NCBI GenBank assembly: GCA_964016985.1
Contig: OZ024828.1
Span: forward strand, 25,545,543-25,609,542
Origin: Anodontia alba
Lineage: Eukaryota; Mollusca; Bivalvia; Lucinida; Lucinidae
DNA: 64,000 bases
Direction: 5' to 3'
Below the pieces are notes generated by a model that was not told the DNA's origin, searched no databases, and was given only the letters and a program-made list of their open reading frames with translations. Every line of letters starts with the position of its first letter. Position 1 is the stretch's first letter. Positions 25,121 to 36,006 of the stretch are shown in pieces. Made by a program: the position numbers and the translations under genes.

Positions 25121-25789
25121 CTGTTTCATAGAATGACAGTGGATGGAAGCACTGTTCTGTTGATAATTCTTGTAAGAATCACCATTGAACAGTTTCATTT
25201 CTTTATTTGTATCAGGTTTCATCACTGAGTTATTACTGTGTGTTGAAAGGCTCTAACTGCAATGAAAAGACTTCTATAAACGGTTCTTTCATATGACAAA
25301 AGAATTATACATGTGTCATGTCTTATTATCTTATACTTGGCACCATCAGTAGTCTAGTCCTATAATCATTTATGGAATAAAAAAAAGGAAAAAAAAAAAT
25401 ATTTGTTCACTTTCTCTTGCTAAAATAATCTGTAGAAAAGAGAAGCATTTTATGATATTAATTCTGGAGTTTATCTAATTCTTAACTGTTGAAATTCTTA
25501 TTTACAAAGAATTAGTTTATTCTCTTATAGATTACTTCTGTTATAAATGAGATACAGTAACCTTGCATGTGAATCCAGGAACTGTCAGTAACTGCTTCCC
25601 TCATCTACAGATGAGTTTTATTTCAATGCAGCATAATGCTATCACTTAAGAACTGTCTGTATTCGCAGAATGACAGATTGGTTTGCACGTATTGCCATAA
25701 TTTGTGACTAGTTTAAAATTCATTTGGACAAGTGTTTTTTATAGGTCATTTCATTGTTTTTTATGGTGGCTAGTTTGGGTTAAAACCAA

Positions 25790-26240
25790 TTTAATACAGA
25801 TATCTATATTTAGAATGCAGATATCTGCATTTAAATAAAGGTATCTGCATTTAAATGCAGCTACCTACATTAAATGCACATATCTGTATTTCAAATACAG
25901 AGTAGTTATACGTATTTGAAATGCAGATATCTCTTTTTGGTTCTTTAATGGACATGTCTGAATTTGAATCATAGATATCTGCATTTTAATTACAGATGTC
26001 TGCGTTTCAAATGCAGATATTTCTATTTAAGTAAGATATAAGTGCATTTTAGAAACTCGGGTAACTTTTTTTGAAATACAAATATCTTTATTTGAAATAC
26101 AACTATCTCTAATTGAAATACGGATATCTATGATTATTATTCAAATAAAATATATCTGCCGTTCAAATAGAGATGCCTGTATTTCTAATACAGATATCTG
26201 TACTTCAAATACAGAAATCTTTATTTATAGAAACTACAGA
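25790..26240. repeat. AGATATCTGCATTT satellite-like array, block 1
   Basis: Irregular short units built from AGATATCTGTATTT, GAAATGCAGATATCTGCATT and their complements. Imperfect ~20-bp period, self-complementary throughout. Confidence 0.8.
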
Positions 26241-26353
26241 TAATTATAATTTTAAATGCAAAGTTTTCTTAAGAACCTGATTATTTTCAACTTTTATTTT
26301 CAACATAATTAATAGTCCCTTTGCAGCCTACTAGGCTTCCCTTAAACTAAGAC

Positions 26354-26600
26354 AACAGCAGGTAGCTCAGTGGTGAGTCCAATGGCCTCAAGTGCTGGAG
26401 GTACGTTCAATCTCGGCCATTGGCGAGAGAAAAAAAAAACAATAATAAATGGAATCCGAACACGCTTTCCTTTGTGATTTGCAGGGATGACATAATAACT
26501 GCAGTCTTTGCTGGGGCCCTCTCTGGCTTCTGCATGGGAAATCAAGTACCCATGTGCAGGTTAAAGAACCATACATTCGGTTATCTAAATAATTACTTGT
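26354..26600 (+). mobile_element. tRNA-like SINE, type 3
   Basis: CAGCAGGTAGCTCAGTGGTG has a box A, and the sequence to GGTACGTTCAATCTCGGCC a degraded box B, followed by a body with GGGGCCCTCTCTGGCTTCTG. Interrupts the satellite-like region. Confidence 0.5.
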
Positions 26601-26784
26601 GGACCTTCATTCTGCAATCCAGAATGTATCGTTTACCTGCCTAGAATGCCTGAATTTATGTGATAGAACTGTCCAAAAAACTGGTTCTCTTAAATACATG
26701 TACTGAAAAATCGCATGATTAGAAAAACATACGGAAAATGAAAAGTTATCCAGGGTAAGATAAAAATTGAGATTTCTCACGCTT

Positions 26785-27062
26785 TTGATGTGCACTGGTT
26801 GTATAGGAATCAAGAGGTACACCATCGTTAAGGTTAACATCACTGAAGTTAATGCTGTCATTAAGCATCACAGAAATGTTATCAAAATATGGAAGATGTC
26901 AACAATCAAAGGGATTTGACTTCAGATATGATACAAAGTATGCAAGAAAAAGAATTTTCCGTGCGTGACAGGTAGATCGAAATATCCGTCCCTCGAGATC
27001 ATAGTCTTGCATCACTCGGCAAGCCTGAATTTTTCTGTCTACCCCTCACACCCATGATAGAT
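26785..27062. repeat. Dispersed repeat, TACACTGGTTGTATAGGA family, copy 2
   Basis: TGCACTGGTTGTATAGGAAT, then GAAATATCCGTCCCTCGAGA and CCCCTCACACCCATGATAG in the same order. Confidence 0.65.
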
Positions 27063-27284
27063 TCCTAAAATATATTTTACACATTCTCTTTCTCTCTTTT
27101 TTTTGTGCTCCTCTTAAAGGAGCGATGGATTTGACTAAAGACATAATGGTTTGAAATCTTGAGCATCTTTAATTAGTTTTTTTTGTGGTCTGCAGAGGCG
27201 GGAAATGTGCTTCCCAACATATTGTAACCAGTGGAACAGTGCATGTGAAAATACGCGTAAGAGTAAATAAGGATATCTTTTTCA

Positions 27285-27399
27285 ACCATAAATAATGATA
27301 TCTGTAATGAAATGCAGATATCTGTACTTGAAATGCAGATATATGTATTTAATTTAGAAATAAAGATATCTGCATTTCAAATACAGGTATCTGCATTTG
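27285..27399. repeat. AGATATCTGCATTT array, block 2
   Basis: Same units; ends exactly where MITE copy 10 begins. Confidence 0.8.
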
Positions 27400-27450
27400 C
27401 ATCAGGAAAACATATAATTTTGACCCACTTAAACCCCAGTTTCATATATA

Positions 27451-29030
27451 CTGAAAGGAAAAAGAAACGCAGGGTAAATTTTATTCCTAAATTTCATTCA
27501 AGTTTGAAAAAGTTTGTTAAATATTTTACTATGATTACAATACGGTACATGCGTGGAACAAAAGTTCCAAATTTCATTGGTTTGTGATCAAAAAGTCTCG
27601 AGTTATTGAAGTTCATTGGTAGCTACCCCCCAAATCTTGAAATCAAAATCAAATTGAAAATCAATATCGGGTGTGCCCCCCTCTTGCTGCAGTTGCTGCC
27701 CTAATTCTCCTTTGGATAGAGTTAACCAAAGCATTGACAGTTCGAATCGGGATGTTATTCCATTCATCGATGAACGCATTCCTTAGTTGTGCGAGAGTTG
27801 CGGGGGGATTTCGGCGCTTCCTAACCCTTCTGTCCAGCTCATCCCACATGTGCTCTATTGGGGTCAAATCTGGACTGTACGGTGGCCATGCTAGTGGTGC
27901 GATGTAATTGTTTGCCAGGAAATCCTGACAAACTCGGGCAACACGTGGTCGGGCATTGTCCTGCTGCAGAATCAGATTACGTTGTTGCACAAGCGGGACT
28001 GCAACAGGACGCAAGATCTCATCCCTATACCTTACTGCGGTCATATTGCCCGCAACAATAATCAACTGTGATTTTATCCCGTGAGCAATGCCTCCCCAGA
28101 CCATAACGGAGCCACCCCCAAACCGATCCCGTTCGACAACACAGGCGTCGGCAAAGCGTTCTCCGCGACGTCGGTACACACGACGTCGACTATCTGCGCG
28201 ATAGAGAGTGAACCTAGACTCGTCCGTAAAAAGAACTCGTCTCCATTGCATCGGAAATAGCCTGGGCGCATGCGCCGTCAACCACGCCATACGACACAAC
28301 CTACGTGCCTGGGTCAGAGGCAGACCAACGTATGGACGACGAGCTCGAAGACCAGTCTCACGCAATCGACTTCCAACAGTCTTCGGAGAAATTTGTCGAT
28401 TATGCGTACCTACTGTATTAAGGGCAGTTTCGGTAGCAGTGAGATGATTCCGCAAATGTGCCAGACGGATTGTCCTGTCTTGACGTCGCGACGTCACGCG
28501 TGGACGCCCAGACCGCGGTCGGTCTGCTAAATGCCCTGTCTCCCTTAAACGTCTAACAAGACGTTCAAATGTTGAGACGTTAACCCCAAAATGATTGGCA
28601 ACTTGCTGTTGCCTCTGACCCTGCATCAGCAACGCAATTGCCCTACCCCTCTGAACATCAGTCAATCGTACCATGATTGAAAAAAGTTCAAAGTAGCGTA
28701 AAAATGAAAAGAAAAATCGGAAAAAGAATCGAAGAGCGTTGTGTATCGTTGAAGTGTACCAAATGGTGTGAGGAAATCTTGTGCTGAAGGTTTAAACATG
28801 CTTGTTTTGCACGAAATTTTGGCTTTCCGTATTGTCCGTGCAATGCAATGTGTAGTGCACGGTTGAATGATTTCACACACTGGGTAGATAGCATATCGAC
28901 CAAAGACTCGTATACCCGCGGTTCACATTCACAGGACAATCTGTAAAAATGTATAGCTATTGTAAACACCGTAAAAAATGGATAAAATAAGAAGGAAAAA
29001 ACTCTACCCTGCGTTTCTTTTTCATTTCAA
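27451..29030 (-). mobile_element. Intact Tc1-like transposon (DD34E)
   Basis: A 1580-bp element with terminal inverted repeats of about 26 bases (starting TGAAAKGAAAAAGAAACGCA after the first base) at 27451-27476 and 29005-29030. It is flanked by TA at 27449-27450 and 29031-29032, the Tc1/mariner target duplication. It carries one intact transposase on the minus strand. It sits inside a foldback MITE whose two halves (27400-27450 and 29031-29234) rejoin cleanly at the TA. The intact frame and well-matched ends suggest a young, possibly active copy. Confidence 0.93.
27661..28674 (-). CDS. Tc1-like transposase, 337 aa
   Basis: Full-length and uninterrupted. The N-terminus (residues about 1-60) is a helix-turn-helix DNA-binding region with GQRQQQVANHFGV, followed by RPRSGRPRVTSRRQDRTIR, a GRPR-type linker. 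The DDE catalytic region has VLFTDESRF (first Asp), LILQQDNARP (second Asp) and PDLTPIEHMW (Glu); 34 residues separate the second Asp and the Glu, the DD34E spacing of the Tc1 group. It cuts and pastes DNA at TA sites in the nucleus. GC content is clearly above the surroundings, consistent with recent arrival. The frames on the opposite strand here are shadows. Confidence 0.95.
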   Translation of the reverse strand: MVRLTDVQRGRAIALLMQGQRQQQVANHFGVNVSTFERLVRRLRETGHLADRPRSGRPRVTSRRQDRTIRLAHLRNHLTATETALNTVGTHNRQISPKTVGSRLRETGLRARRPYVGLPLTQARRLCRMAWLTAHAPRLFPMQWRRVLFTDESRFTLYRADSRRRVYRRRGERFADACVVERDRFGGGSVMVWGGIAHGIKSQLIIVAGNMTAVRYRDEILRPVAVPLVQQRNLILQQDNARPRVARVCQDFLANNYIAPLAWPPYSPDLTPIEHMWDELDRRVRKRRNPPATLAQLRNAFIDEWNNIPIRTVNALVNSIQRRIRAATAARGGHTRY

Positions 29031-29239
29031 TATAGTAAAACTAGGGTATAACAGGGTATACATTATTTTTGCTTAAAACCATAGGTTGTGCGTATTCGCG
29101 AGGCGGTTCTAACGAGTGCCAACAATCTATGTTTTGAGCAGAAATATGAAAAATATCAAAGATTTTTATCTGAAGATTTTAAGTTTTTTTAGATAGAATT
29201 TTCTATATATTTGAATAGGCGTGTTTTCGTAATGGCATT

Positions 29240-29560
29240 AGCGATGTCTGTATTTTAAATGCAGATATCTGAATTTCAGCAACACAAGATGTATCTCTCA
29301 TTGAAATGAAGATATCTGTATTTTTGAATGCAGATGTCTCTATTACAAATGCAGATTTCTATGTTATGATTGAAAATAGAGATATCTGTATTTCTCAAGT
29401 ACAGATATCTGCATTTCAGTAAGAGGTGTCTCAATTCAATTACATATAGCTGCATTTTAATTAGAGATATTTGTAATAACAATGAAATAAAGATATCTGT
29501 GTTTATTAGCAGGTATATCTGTATTTGAAATGCAGGTATCTAAATTAAATGGACAAAACC
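29240..29560. repeat. AGATATCTGCATTT array, block 3
   Basis: Same units resume just after MITE copy 10, showing that the array was one block before the insertion. Confidence 0.8.
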
Positions 29561-29976
29561 ACAAACAGGTTGCCATAGATTTTGTCATGCTTTGGCTCAG
29601 TTTAGTATTGATGAATGTTGTGAGAAATTATGCTGGAACTGGAAATAGTCACCCCCTAAACTTATACTGAGGTCACTCAGTGGGAACTTATTCATTGTAC
29701 TTGGATGAAAATGCCTTTTCCCGCCTTTTAATACAGTCTTAAATCACTAAAAGAATGCATGCTTCTGTATTATTAAATTTAAAAAACCTGTTGAGGAATA
29801 CTTGTAAATAAGATGCACCCGCATCCACCCGCATCCACCCTCACCACCACCCCGCAAATTGTTGAAACTTAAAAGTCCATTTTTATTTATTTATTTATTT
29901 ATTTTTGGAAAGTCACAAATTGGTTGGTTGCTCATTAGGTTGCACCTATTTCATATTACATGTATGACGATGTATG

Positions 29977-30009
<33 letters not shown>

Positions 30010-30274
30010 AAACAAAACAAAACTTTGTTGTAATACGCTGAGCATTACTTGATCATTTTCTAGCAAGTTTTAATCATGTCTATCCTATTTGTTTTCTGAA
30101 CAACAAACGCTTTTACGGAACAGGAGCAAAATCATTCCTTTTCGAATAGACCCCTTTTCAGAAGTTGTGAATATATAATCTTGGATTGGGATGCAAGGGA
30201 GAACACTTTTGTGACTTCCTGTTGTCTTTCCTGTATACACCCCCTTCTGTAAAAGGAAATACTTTGTTTTTCTC

Positions 30275-30332
30275 TCTTTTTCTCTCTGTCTCTGTCTCTG
30301 TGCCTCTCTCTCTTTGTCTCTGTCTCTGTCTG

Positions 30333-30373
<41 letters not shown>
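30275..30373. repeat. (TC)n / TCTG microsatellite
   Basis: Pure CT run near 30340-30373, with mixed TCTG units before it. Followed by an A-rich AAAC-unit stretch to 30520. Confidence 0.9.
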
Positions 30374-30375
<2 letters not shown>

Positions 30376-30659
30376 CTGTCTGTTTTATGTAAAAACAAAA
30401 AGAAAAAAAAAAAAGAAAAATACTGAAACAAACAAACAAACAAAACAAAAACGAAAAAAAAACAAAAACAAAAAAAACAAAAAAAAAACAAAAAAACAAA
30501 CAAACAAACAAACAACTAAACTGCTATACACTGGAAAAGAAACGAGAAGAGTTTGGGTCTGTCATTTATATGCTAATAAAGAAAACACAGAAAGCCTGTG
30601 CATCTGCTTTCAGTATCGTTGAACTCAATAGCCTCGGACAGACAGTCATCAACAAACAG

Positions 30660-30836
30660 TATAGACTGTTGGAGTGTCAAACAATGAAGATTCTGATCAG
30701 ACGCCGCATTCTGCGGCGTCTGATCAGAATCTTCATTGTTTGACACTCCAACAGAATCTTCATTGTTTGACACTCCAACAGAATTTTCATTGTTTGACAC
30801 TCCAACAGACTCTTCATTGTTTGACACTCCAACAGT
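30660..30836. repeat. Palindrome with tandemly amplified arm (27-bp unit)
   Basis: An AGACGCCGC palindrome whose right arm ATTGTTTGACACTCCAACAG is present four times in tandem (27-bp period) and once inverted on the left. The Ser-Val-Gly-Val-Ser-Asn-Asn-Glu frame on the minus strand is a by-product of the repeat. Confidence 0.8.
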
Positions 30837-31031
30837 TTTAGACATATCTACAGGTAGTTGAATGGACTTGTTCAAGTTTTACGTCAGGTATGATAAGAAG
30901 TTCAGTTGTTGAAATACTTAGCATAAAAACGGTACCTTGCAACGAAATGCAAACGTTTTGATGAAGCTAAGCGGATAATACGGGATAATGTGAAAAAGCG
31001 ACAGGGTCATAATACATTTTACATTTAACAG

Positions 31032-31400
31032 GAAAGGAGGGATGAATCTGGCAGTGGCAGTGGCAGTGGCAGTGGCAGCGGCAGCGGCAGTGGCAGCGGC
31101 AGTGGCAGTGGCAGTGGCAGTGGCAGCGGCAGCGGCAGCGGCAGTGGCAGCGGCAGCGGCAGCGGCAGCGGCAGTGGCAGCGGCAGCGGCAGCGGCAGTG
31201 GCAGTGGCAGTGGCAGTGGCAGTGGCAGCGGCAGCGGCAGCGGTAGCGGTAGCGGCAGCGGCAGCGGCAGTGGAAGTGGCAGTGGCAGTGGCAGCGGCAG
31301 CGGTAGTGGCAGCGGCAGTGGAAGCGGCAGTGGCAGTGGAGATGGCAGTGGCAGTGGCAGCGGCAGTGGCAGTGGCAATGGCAGTGGCAGTGGCGACCAG
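31032..31400 (+). CDS. Exon 4: about 58 Ser-Gly dipeptides in a row
   Basis: Encodes residues 207-329: ERRDE, then 58 two-residue units of which 56 are Ser-Gly and two are Asp-Gly and Asn-Gly, then DQ. The DNA is a 6-bp minisatellite (GGC AGY). Acceptor is TTTAACAG, with a poor pyrimidine tract; donor is GTAAAA at 31401. The frame has no internal start, so it stays hidden in a scan for ATG-started frames; Ala-Val, Pro-Leu and His-Cys frames over the same DNA are shadows. Serglycin and other proteoglycans carry chondroitin or heparan sulphate on runs of Ser-Gly (known), so heavy substitution is likely (inference). Copy number is probably variable between individuals. Confidence 0.8.
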
Positions 31401-32001
31401 GTAAAATATAATCATTTCCCATATAATCATTTTCCAGATGCATTTTCGTATCACTGGTGAACGTCATACATGTTAATATGTCTTGATTTGAGTCACTCAG
31501 AAGGTGGAAAATGCTTAAATATCAAAGAATACAATACTGCAGCCGTCCATGCAAAATGACGTTGTATTATTTCTAGCGCCCCTTCTGTGAGAACAAATTG
31601 TAATAACCATGACTGTAAATAGGCATTTTAACTGTTTTAGGGTAATGCCAGTTGACAGTAAATAGCTATCTTAACGTTTTTTGACTCTTGAAGGTTAACT
31701 GTAATAGCTAAGACTTGTATATTTATAAATATAGTTTCGATATACTTTGTTTGTACGTACTTTGCTACAGACGTTCGTTTTTTGCTGAAGCTTCCTCAAG
31801 GGTCCCACTAAATGTCTGCGAACAGTTAAGGCTCTAGCGAGACTGTGCTTGTCTGAGCCTTTGCTGGTCTTCTATGTGATACGAACACTTTTGTCATGTG
31901 TTGGCTCATTTATTTCTTTGATGCGTTCCTTTATTCCAACAGGTTCTCTTTGTACAGAATATATACTTGCTGTTACACGTTGCAACGTGAATGGTTCGAA
32001 T

Positions 32002-32289
32002 CATTACAAAAAACACGCCTATTCAAGTACATTGAAAATTTTACATCCAAAAAAGGAAACTTATCAGATAAAAAAATTCTGATAGTTTTTATATATCTGC
32101 TCAAAACATAGATTGTGGGTACTCGTTAGAACCGCGTCGGCGAGGCGGTTCTAACAAGTGCCCATAATCTATGTTTTCTTTAGCAAAATAAGAAATAATA
32201 ATGTTTAGCATTGTAAACCCCAGTTTTACTATATACATGTTAAAGTGGGGCTTAAAGGGGTCAAAATTATATAGGCAGTTTTCGTGATG
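32002..32289 (-). mobile_element. Foldback MITE, family A, copy 11 (inverted)
   Basis: Complete copy in intron 4, ending ATAGGCAGTTTTCGTGATG. Confidence 0.83.
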
Positions 32290-32721
32290 GAACGTATTTC
32301 TCAGGCAAGAATATGACCCATGGACCCTGCCAAGAATAAAAATAGTTTTAAGTTATCCCTGTTTTCCCAGAGTGGGGTAGCGAGATTACCCCGGTAATTA
32401 GACAATTTTGATTTTTTTGTTTATTTTTTAATTCTTTCTAAATTTGCGTCAAAATTTCGGTGGATTTGCTTCAGATTTTTTTACTTATTTGCCTGAAGAA
32501 TTTCAGCTCAGGTGTCTAAACGCCACCCATGTTTTTTTCAGGAGTCACTCAAATTCCCGAAGGCAGGGGTGTTTAAGCTGTCTAATTCCCAGGGATCCCT
32601 CCACCTCATCCTCACTTTGGGAGAATATTGATAAGTGCATAATAATGTATTTGTTGTACGAAACAATTGTAATGTTAGCTTCAAATAGATATGAAAGTGT
32701 ATTTTTGTATTGCTTTTGCAG

Positions 32722-32922
32722 GGTTCTGGTGATATGGACGACCCCGTTCGACAAAAAGGAACAGAAGTCGTAATGCATCTTATTGAGCTTTGTGAAGATT
32801 TGGCGGCTCTAGCTGCAGGAGCTCCACAGAAACGAGGCTGGGAAGAGATATTCATGGCTGTAGGAGAAGTCTGCCTAGCTACTGAGGAGCAGATCACTGA
32901 AGACATGTCTGCAAGAAATCAA
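32722..32922 (+). CDS. Exon 5: Cys-hairpin module 3 (A subtype)
   Basis: Encodes residues 330-396. After GSGDMDDPVRQKGTEVV comes MHLIELCEDLAALAAG, a short turn with Pro-Gln-Lys-Arg-Gly-Trp, and EEIFMAVGEVC (Cys-x26-Cys), ending in a charged tail EEQITEDMSARNQ. Acceptor TTGCTTTTGCAG precedes it; donor is GTAATA. It is the closest relative of exon 8: both share QKGTEVVMHLI and PQKR, suggesting a recent exon duplication. The frame upstream of the acceptor is also open for a few codons, but the acceptor and exon 8 homology fix the boundary. Confidence 0.85.
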
Positions 32923-33056
32923 GTAATAACAATATCACTTTTACTTAACCCTTTCTACCCCGAGTTTGAATAACAGATTCTTTAATTTTGCATTTCGACA
33001 CATCCATTGTTGTCATAAGGGTGACAATTGCGCATAAAGAACAGAATGGCAACTAG

Positions 33057-33116
33057 TACAGATCCAGATGAGACGGCTCATTATGAGCCGTCTCATCTGG
33101 ATCTGCACTGTTTGCT
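33057..33116. repeat. Perfect short palindrome in intron 5
   Basis: CAGATCCAGATGAGACGGCT mirrored as AGCCGTCTCATCTGGATCTG. Same shape as the AGACGCCGC family with a different stem. Confidence 0.75.
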
Positions 33117-33432
33117 AAAATATTAGTCTAAGTCTACCGGGGCGAAAGTGTTATACTATTTGTGCTCAGGTTTGAATAAACAATTTACATTTGCACTGTA
33201 ACATTACCTTTTTATAGGGGTTTATTTAGAAACTGCGACAGTCTCTTCTGGATCTGGGTCTACACTGTAAGCCTGGGTCCACTTTGGGGCATATTACGCA
33301 AATCACTTGAAAATATTCACCTTACTTTGCTTGGTTATACTGTAGGACGGTTAGAGAATTATGAAACACTAATATGTTATAGTTATTGACTGCATTGTAA
33401 TGGTGACCAGTATTTGGTCCATATGAGCCGGA

Positions 33433-33740
33433 ACGTGAGAAAACCTACCTTCTGACATGTGCGCTAAACAAAGACTTAACTCAGCCTGCGCATCCGCACA
33501 GTCTGATCGGTGTCTTCGTGGTCCGCATGAAGAAACTTTGCATCCTTGGCTATCCGAAATGCGCCCATTGAAGATTCTGATCAGATCGCGAATGAGTAAG
33601 CTGATCGGAATCTTCGCTGGGCGCACCTGTACGAAGGTACGCCCTGTTAAGGTTCTGGTCAGACTGCGCGAATGCACAAGCGCATCTGAATCTTCGCTAG
33701 GCACAATGTTCGAAGGTATGTTTTCTGACGCTGCGATTCA
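33433..33740. repeat. GATC-type foldback cluster in intron 5
   Basis: Three palindromes in a row built on GATTCTGATCAG / CTGATCGGAATCTTCGC with GGGCGCACCTGTACGAAGG spacers. Open frames over it are products of the repeat. Confidence 0.65.
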
Positions 33741-33768
33741 AATATGAGTATTCCATAATTTATCCTTA

Positions 33769-34112
33769 AAGGCTCCATTTTCCTCAAAAATGGATATTTT
33801 ATTATCCAAGAAAGGTTTAATATGGTATTAATACAATCATAAAATGTGGCACCTGGCAGCTTGTAAAATTTCAATTAGTCTCTCGTTCTTGAAATGTAAT
33901 GATTTTTATCATATCTCTGTATTAATGTTGCCAACATTAATACAGAGATACGATGAAAATCATTTCGTTTTTGATCCAGTTCAATGCGAGAGACTAACTA
34001 AAATTGTACAGGCTAGATGCCACATTTAAAGATAGTATTAATACTATATATCAATTTATTAAACCTTTCTTGAATTAAAAAATGTCTATTCTTTTGAGAA
34101 ATATGGAGCCTT
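33769..34112. mobile_element. Foldback element, GCTCCATTTTCCTC family
   Basis: Long inverted repeat from AAAGGCTCCATTTTCCTCAA to GAGAAATATGGAGCCTTTAA, centre TGTATTAATGTTGCCAACAT. In intron 5. Relative at 45477-45870. Confidence 0.7.
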
Positions 34113-34155
34113 TAATATTATCAACATATGTTTTCATGGAGCAATAAAGAAACAA

Positions 34156-34262
34156 CCCAGCTAGCATTCTACGTAAATCTACATCGGGCCGTCATCGGCC
34201 CGTCAGCTACCCTGACGGGCCGATGACGGCCCGATATAGATTTACGTAGAATACTGACTGGG
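34156..34262. repeat. GGGCCG long palindrome, copy 1
   Basis: CCCAGCTAGCATTCTACGTA, then TCGGGCCGTCATCGGCCCG, mirrored. Nearly perfect 107-bp palindrome, almost identical to 61707-61815. Confidence 0.8.
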
Positions 34263-34454
34263 ATATCGACGCATTATGGTTAAATATGCCTTACATTGTA
34301 CCTACAGCGTACGTTTCATATTGGTGTGTTTACGTGATTAGCCGCCTTATAACAACTCTTTTGGAGGTTTACAAAAGCCAGCCGAAGTCCATAGCAAATT
34401 CTTCTGACTGCAACTTTGACCACCAGCTCGGCCATACAGCTTTCGTGGAGAATG

Positions 34455-34645
34455 ATTATTAAATCACCTCCCACTTTTGCTGATTCATGAAGGACAGTTG
34501 TCAGTTACTAGCAAAAATTTATGCACAAAGTACTGGTTAACCGCTAGAGGACTGAGCCTGCCCAGGGAAAAATCTCAGTATGATAACTTACCGGCTCTAC
34601 GCGAACTTAACTACAATGTATGTTGATCAGGCCGTATAGCTCAAT
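34455..34645 (+). mobile_element. SINE type 2, diverged 3' part
   Basis: GGACAGTTGTCAGTTACTAG, GTACTGGTTAACCGCTAGAG and CCTGCCCAG match the same core. In intron 5, 237 bases before exon 6. Confidence 0.65.
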
Positions 34646-34881
34646 CAAAGATACAATTTATTTTTTTTTGTCTTACGTCATTTCTGATATTTGCAGATGA
34701 CTTGTTAAGGAGTATTTGATGACGACTCTGCAATAATTTTCTTCCGTTCTTCATAAAAGCGTATATGAGGCGATTCTAAACAGTATGCACAGTATTTGTT
34801 TTTATGGAGAGATATAAAACTTATTCCAGAATTACTACTAAAAACTGCTCCTTAACAAGTTCTGTATTTGCTATATCACAG

Positions 34882-35091
34882 ATTATGCTGAAGCGTGGAG
34901 AAGGAAGTGTAACAAATATCTTCATTGGATTACACAAAATGTGCAAAAGCCTTGCAGAGTTGGCGGACTTAGTTAGCGATGAGAAACGCTCATGGGAAGA
35001 CATATTTATGGCACTGTTTGATATTTGTCAAGATGCACAGGAGCAAGCGTTAATAGATATGGCATCAAAGCAAGGCATGGTAAAGCGCAAG
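34882..35091 (+). CDS. Exon 6: Cys-hairpin module 4 (B subtype)
   Basis: Encodes residues 397-466. It begins IMLKRGEGSVTNIFIGLHKM, then CKSLAELADLVSDEKRSW and EDIFMALFDICQDAQEQ. The Cys-x27-Cys spacing and the KRSWE-x-IFM core match exon 3. Acceptor CTATATCACAG ends at 34881; donor GTACGT starts at 35092. An in-frame ATG at 34804 precedes the acceptor, but the protein part it adds has no similarity to other modules, so I start at the acceptor. Phase 0. It has no Ser-Gly linker of its own and sits between exon 5 and the linker exon 7, repeating the A-B order of exons 2-3. Confidence 0.83.
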
Positions 35092-35114
35092 GTACGTGTG
35101 TAGACTTTTTTAAC

Positions 35115-35540
35115 TCATACACGATAGTGGCGGGGGTATTACGGTATTACGTTGGTCGTCCGTGTGTCCATCCGTCCGTGTATCGTACGTCCGTCCGTCC
35201 GTATTTTTGTAACCGGACAATAACTTAAGTAAATGTCTGTAGATTTTTTCACAAACTTAGTGTGTACATAGATATTGTAGAGATCATGTTTGGGTATTGA
35301 TAATGGGCAAGTTTCATCAATTTTTGACAAAGATTTTTTTGCCCGAGACTTGTCCATATTTTTGTCTCCGGGCGATAACTTGAGTAAATGTCAATAGATT
35401 TTCACCAAACTTGGTATATGTATAGATATTGTAAAGATCTGGTTTAGAATTGTTAATGGGCAAATTTTGTCAAGTTTGACAGTTTTGACAGGATACTCTG
35501 CCCGAGTTACGATAATGGCGGAATATTATCGTTTCTCGTT
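35115..35540. repeat. Dispersed repeat with CACGATAGTGGCGG ends
   Basis: Same family as 21530-22130, with GTCCATCCGTCCGTG and two units of AAATGTCTGTAGATTTTTTC. Starts 24 bases after exon 6. Confidence 0.65.
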
Positions 35541-36006
35541 TTTATTTGGTAATAATTCCAACTCAGCAAGCATACATTTTGGCGCAGTTTATTGGCCGAG
35601 AGTAATTTGAAGACGGGGTTAATACTGTAATAAATCCCTCAGGCAGGAACCCCGGTACTACTTTCTTCGCACAAATTTCTAGGATACGCTATTTTACTCA
35701 TTTTCGACCTAACTTTGAATTATACATAATGAATTGTACTTTTGTGGATTTTGTCGATGTATAAACACCGGCGAAGTGATTCGCCGGCGTTTATACATCG
35801 AAAAACTCCAAAAAGTGAAAGTCATTTCAATAACAAAAGTTATATTTTTGACTGGAATGGTACAAGTAATAGGTGGTATTGGTAAAACAATGATCTACAT
35901 GTAGCCCGCCGTGTTTTAGATTTCATAAGCGCTTGTTCTATATATTACGTAGATACTGAAAATCCACGTATTAACGTAATTGTTTTACTCATTACTTTCC
36001 TTTCAG

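Larger units (their letters stand above)
13546..25789 (+). other. Left part of intron 3: mostly repeats
   Basis: Apart from listed features, 15193-15435 has two diverged copies of GGTTCGCCCGTTTCCTATTT; 15830-16240 is a GGTCGCCGACTGATCGCC-rich, non-coding stretch; 17690-18030 has three palindromes (one GTTGTTGCCGCGAAGCGGCA). 16250-16540, 18890-19490, 20230-20900 and 22460-23850 show no supported gene. Poly-A/T runs lie at 16745 and 25086. Confidence 0.55.
27400..29234 (+). mobile_element. Foldback MITE, family A, copy 10, split by the Tc1-like element
   Basis: Left piece 27400-27450 ends at ...CATATATA; right piece 29031-29234 resumes TATAGTAAAACTAGGG. Removing 1580 bp plus one TA restores the family A order, proving that the Tc1-like element inserted later. 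Confidence 0.88.

Noticed and set aside
30736..30836. CRISPR-like array of 27-bp units
   Set aside because: Units are directly adjacent with no spacers, in a eukaryotic genome; it is a minisatellite from a palindrome arm.
30918..31467. Long poly-Ala/Thr, His-Cys and Pro-Leu frames on the minus strand and an Ala-Val frame on the plus strand
   Set aside because: They are the other frames of the GGC-AGY hexamer. Only the Ser-Gly frame is bounded by splice sites in phase 0 with neighbouring exons.
34804..34881. Starting exon 6 at the in-frame ATG
   Set aside because: The segment precedes a good acceptor and has no counterpart in the other modules.
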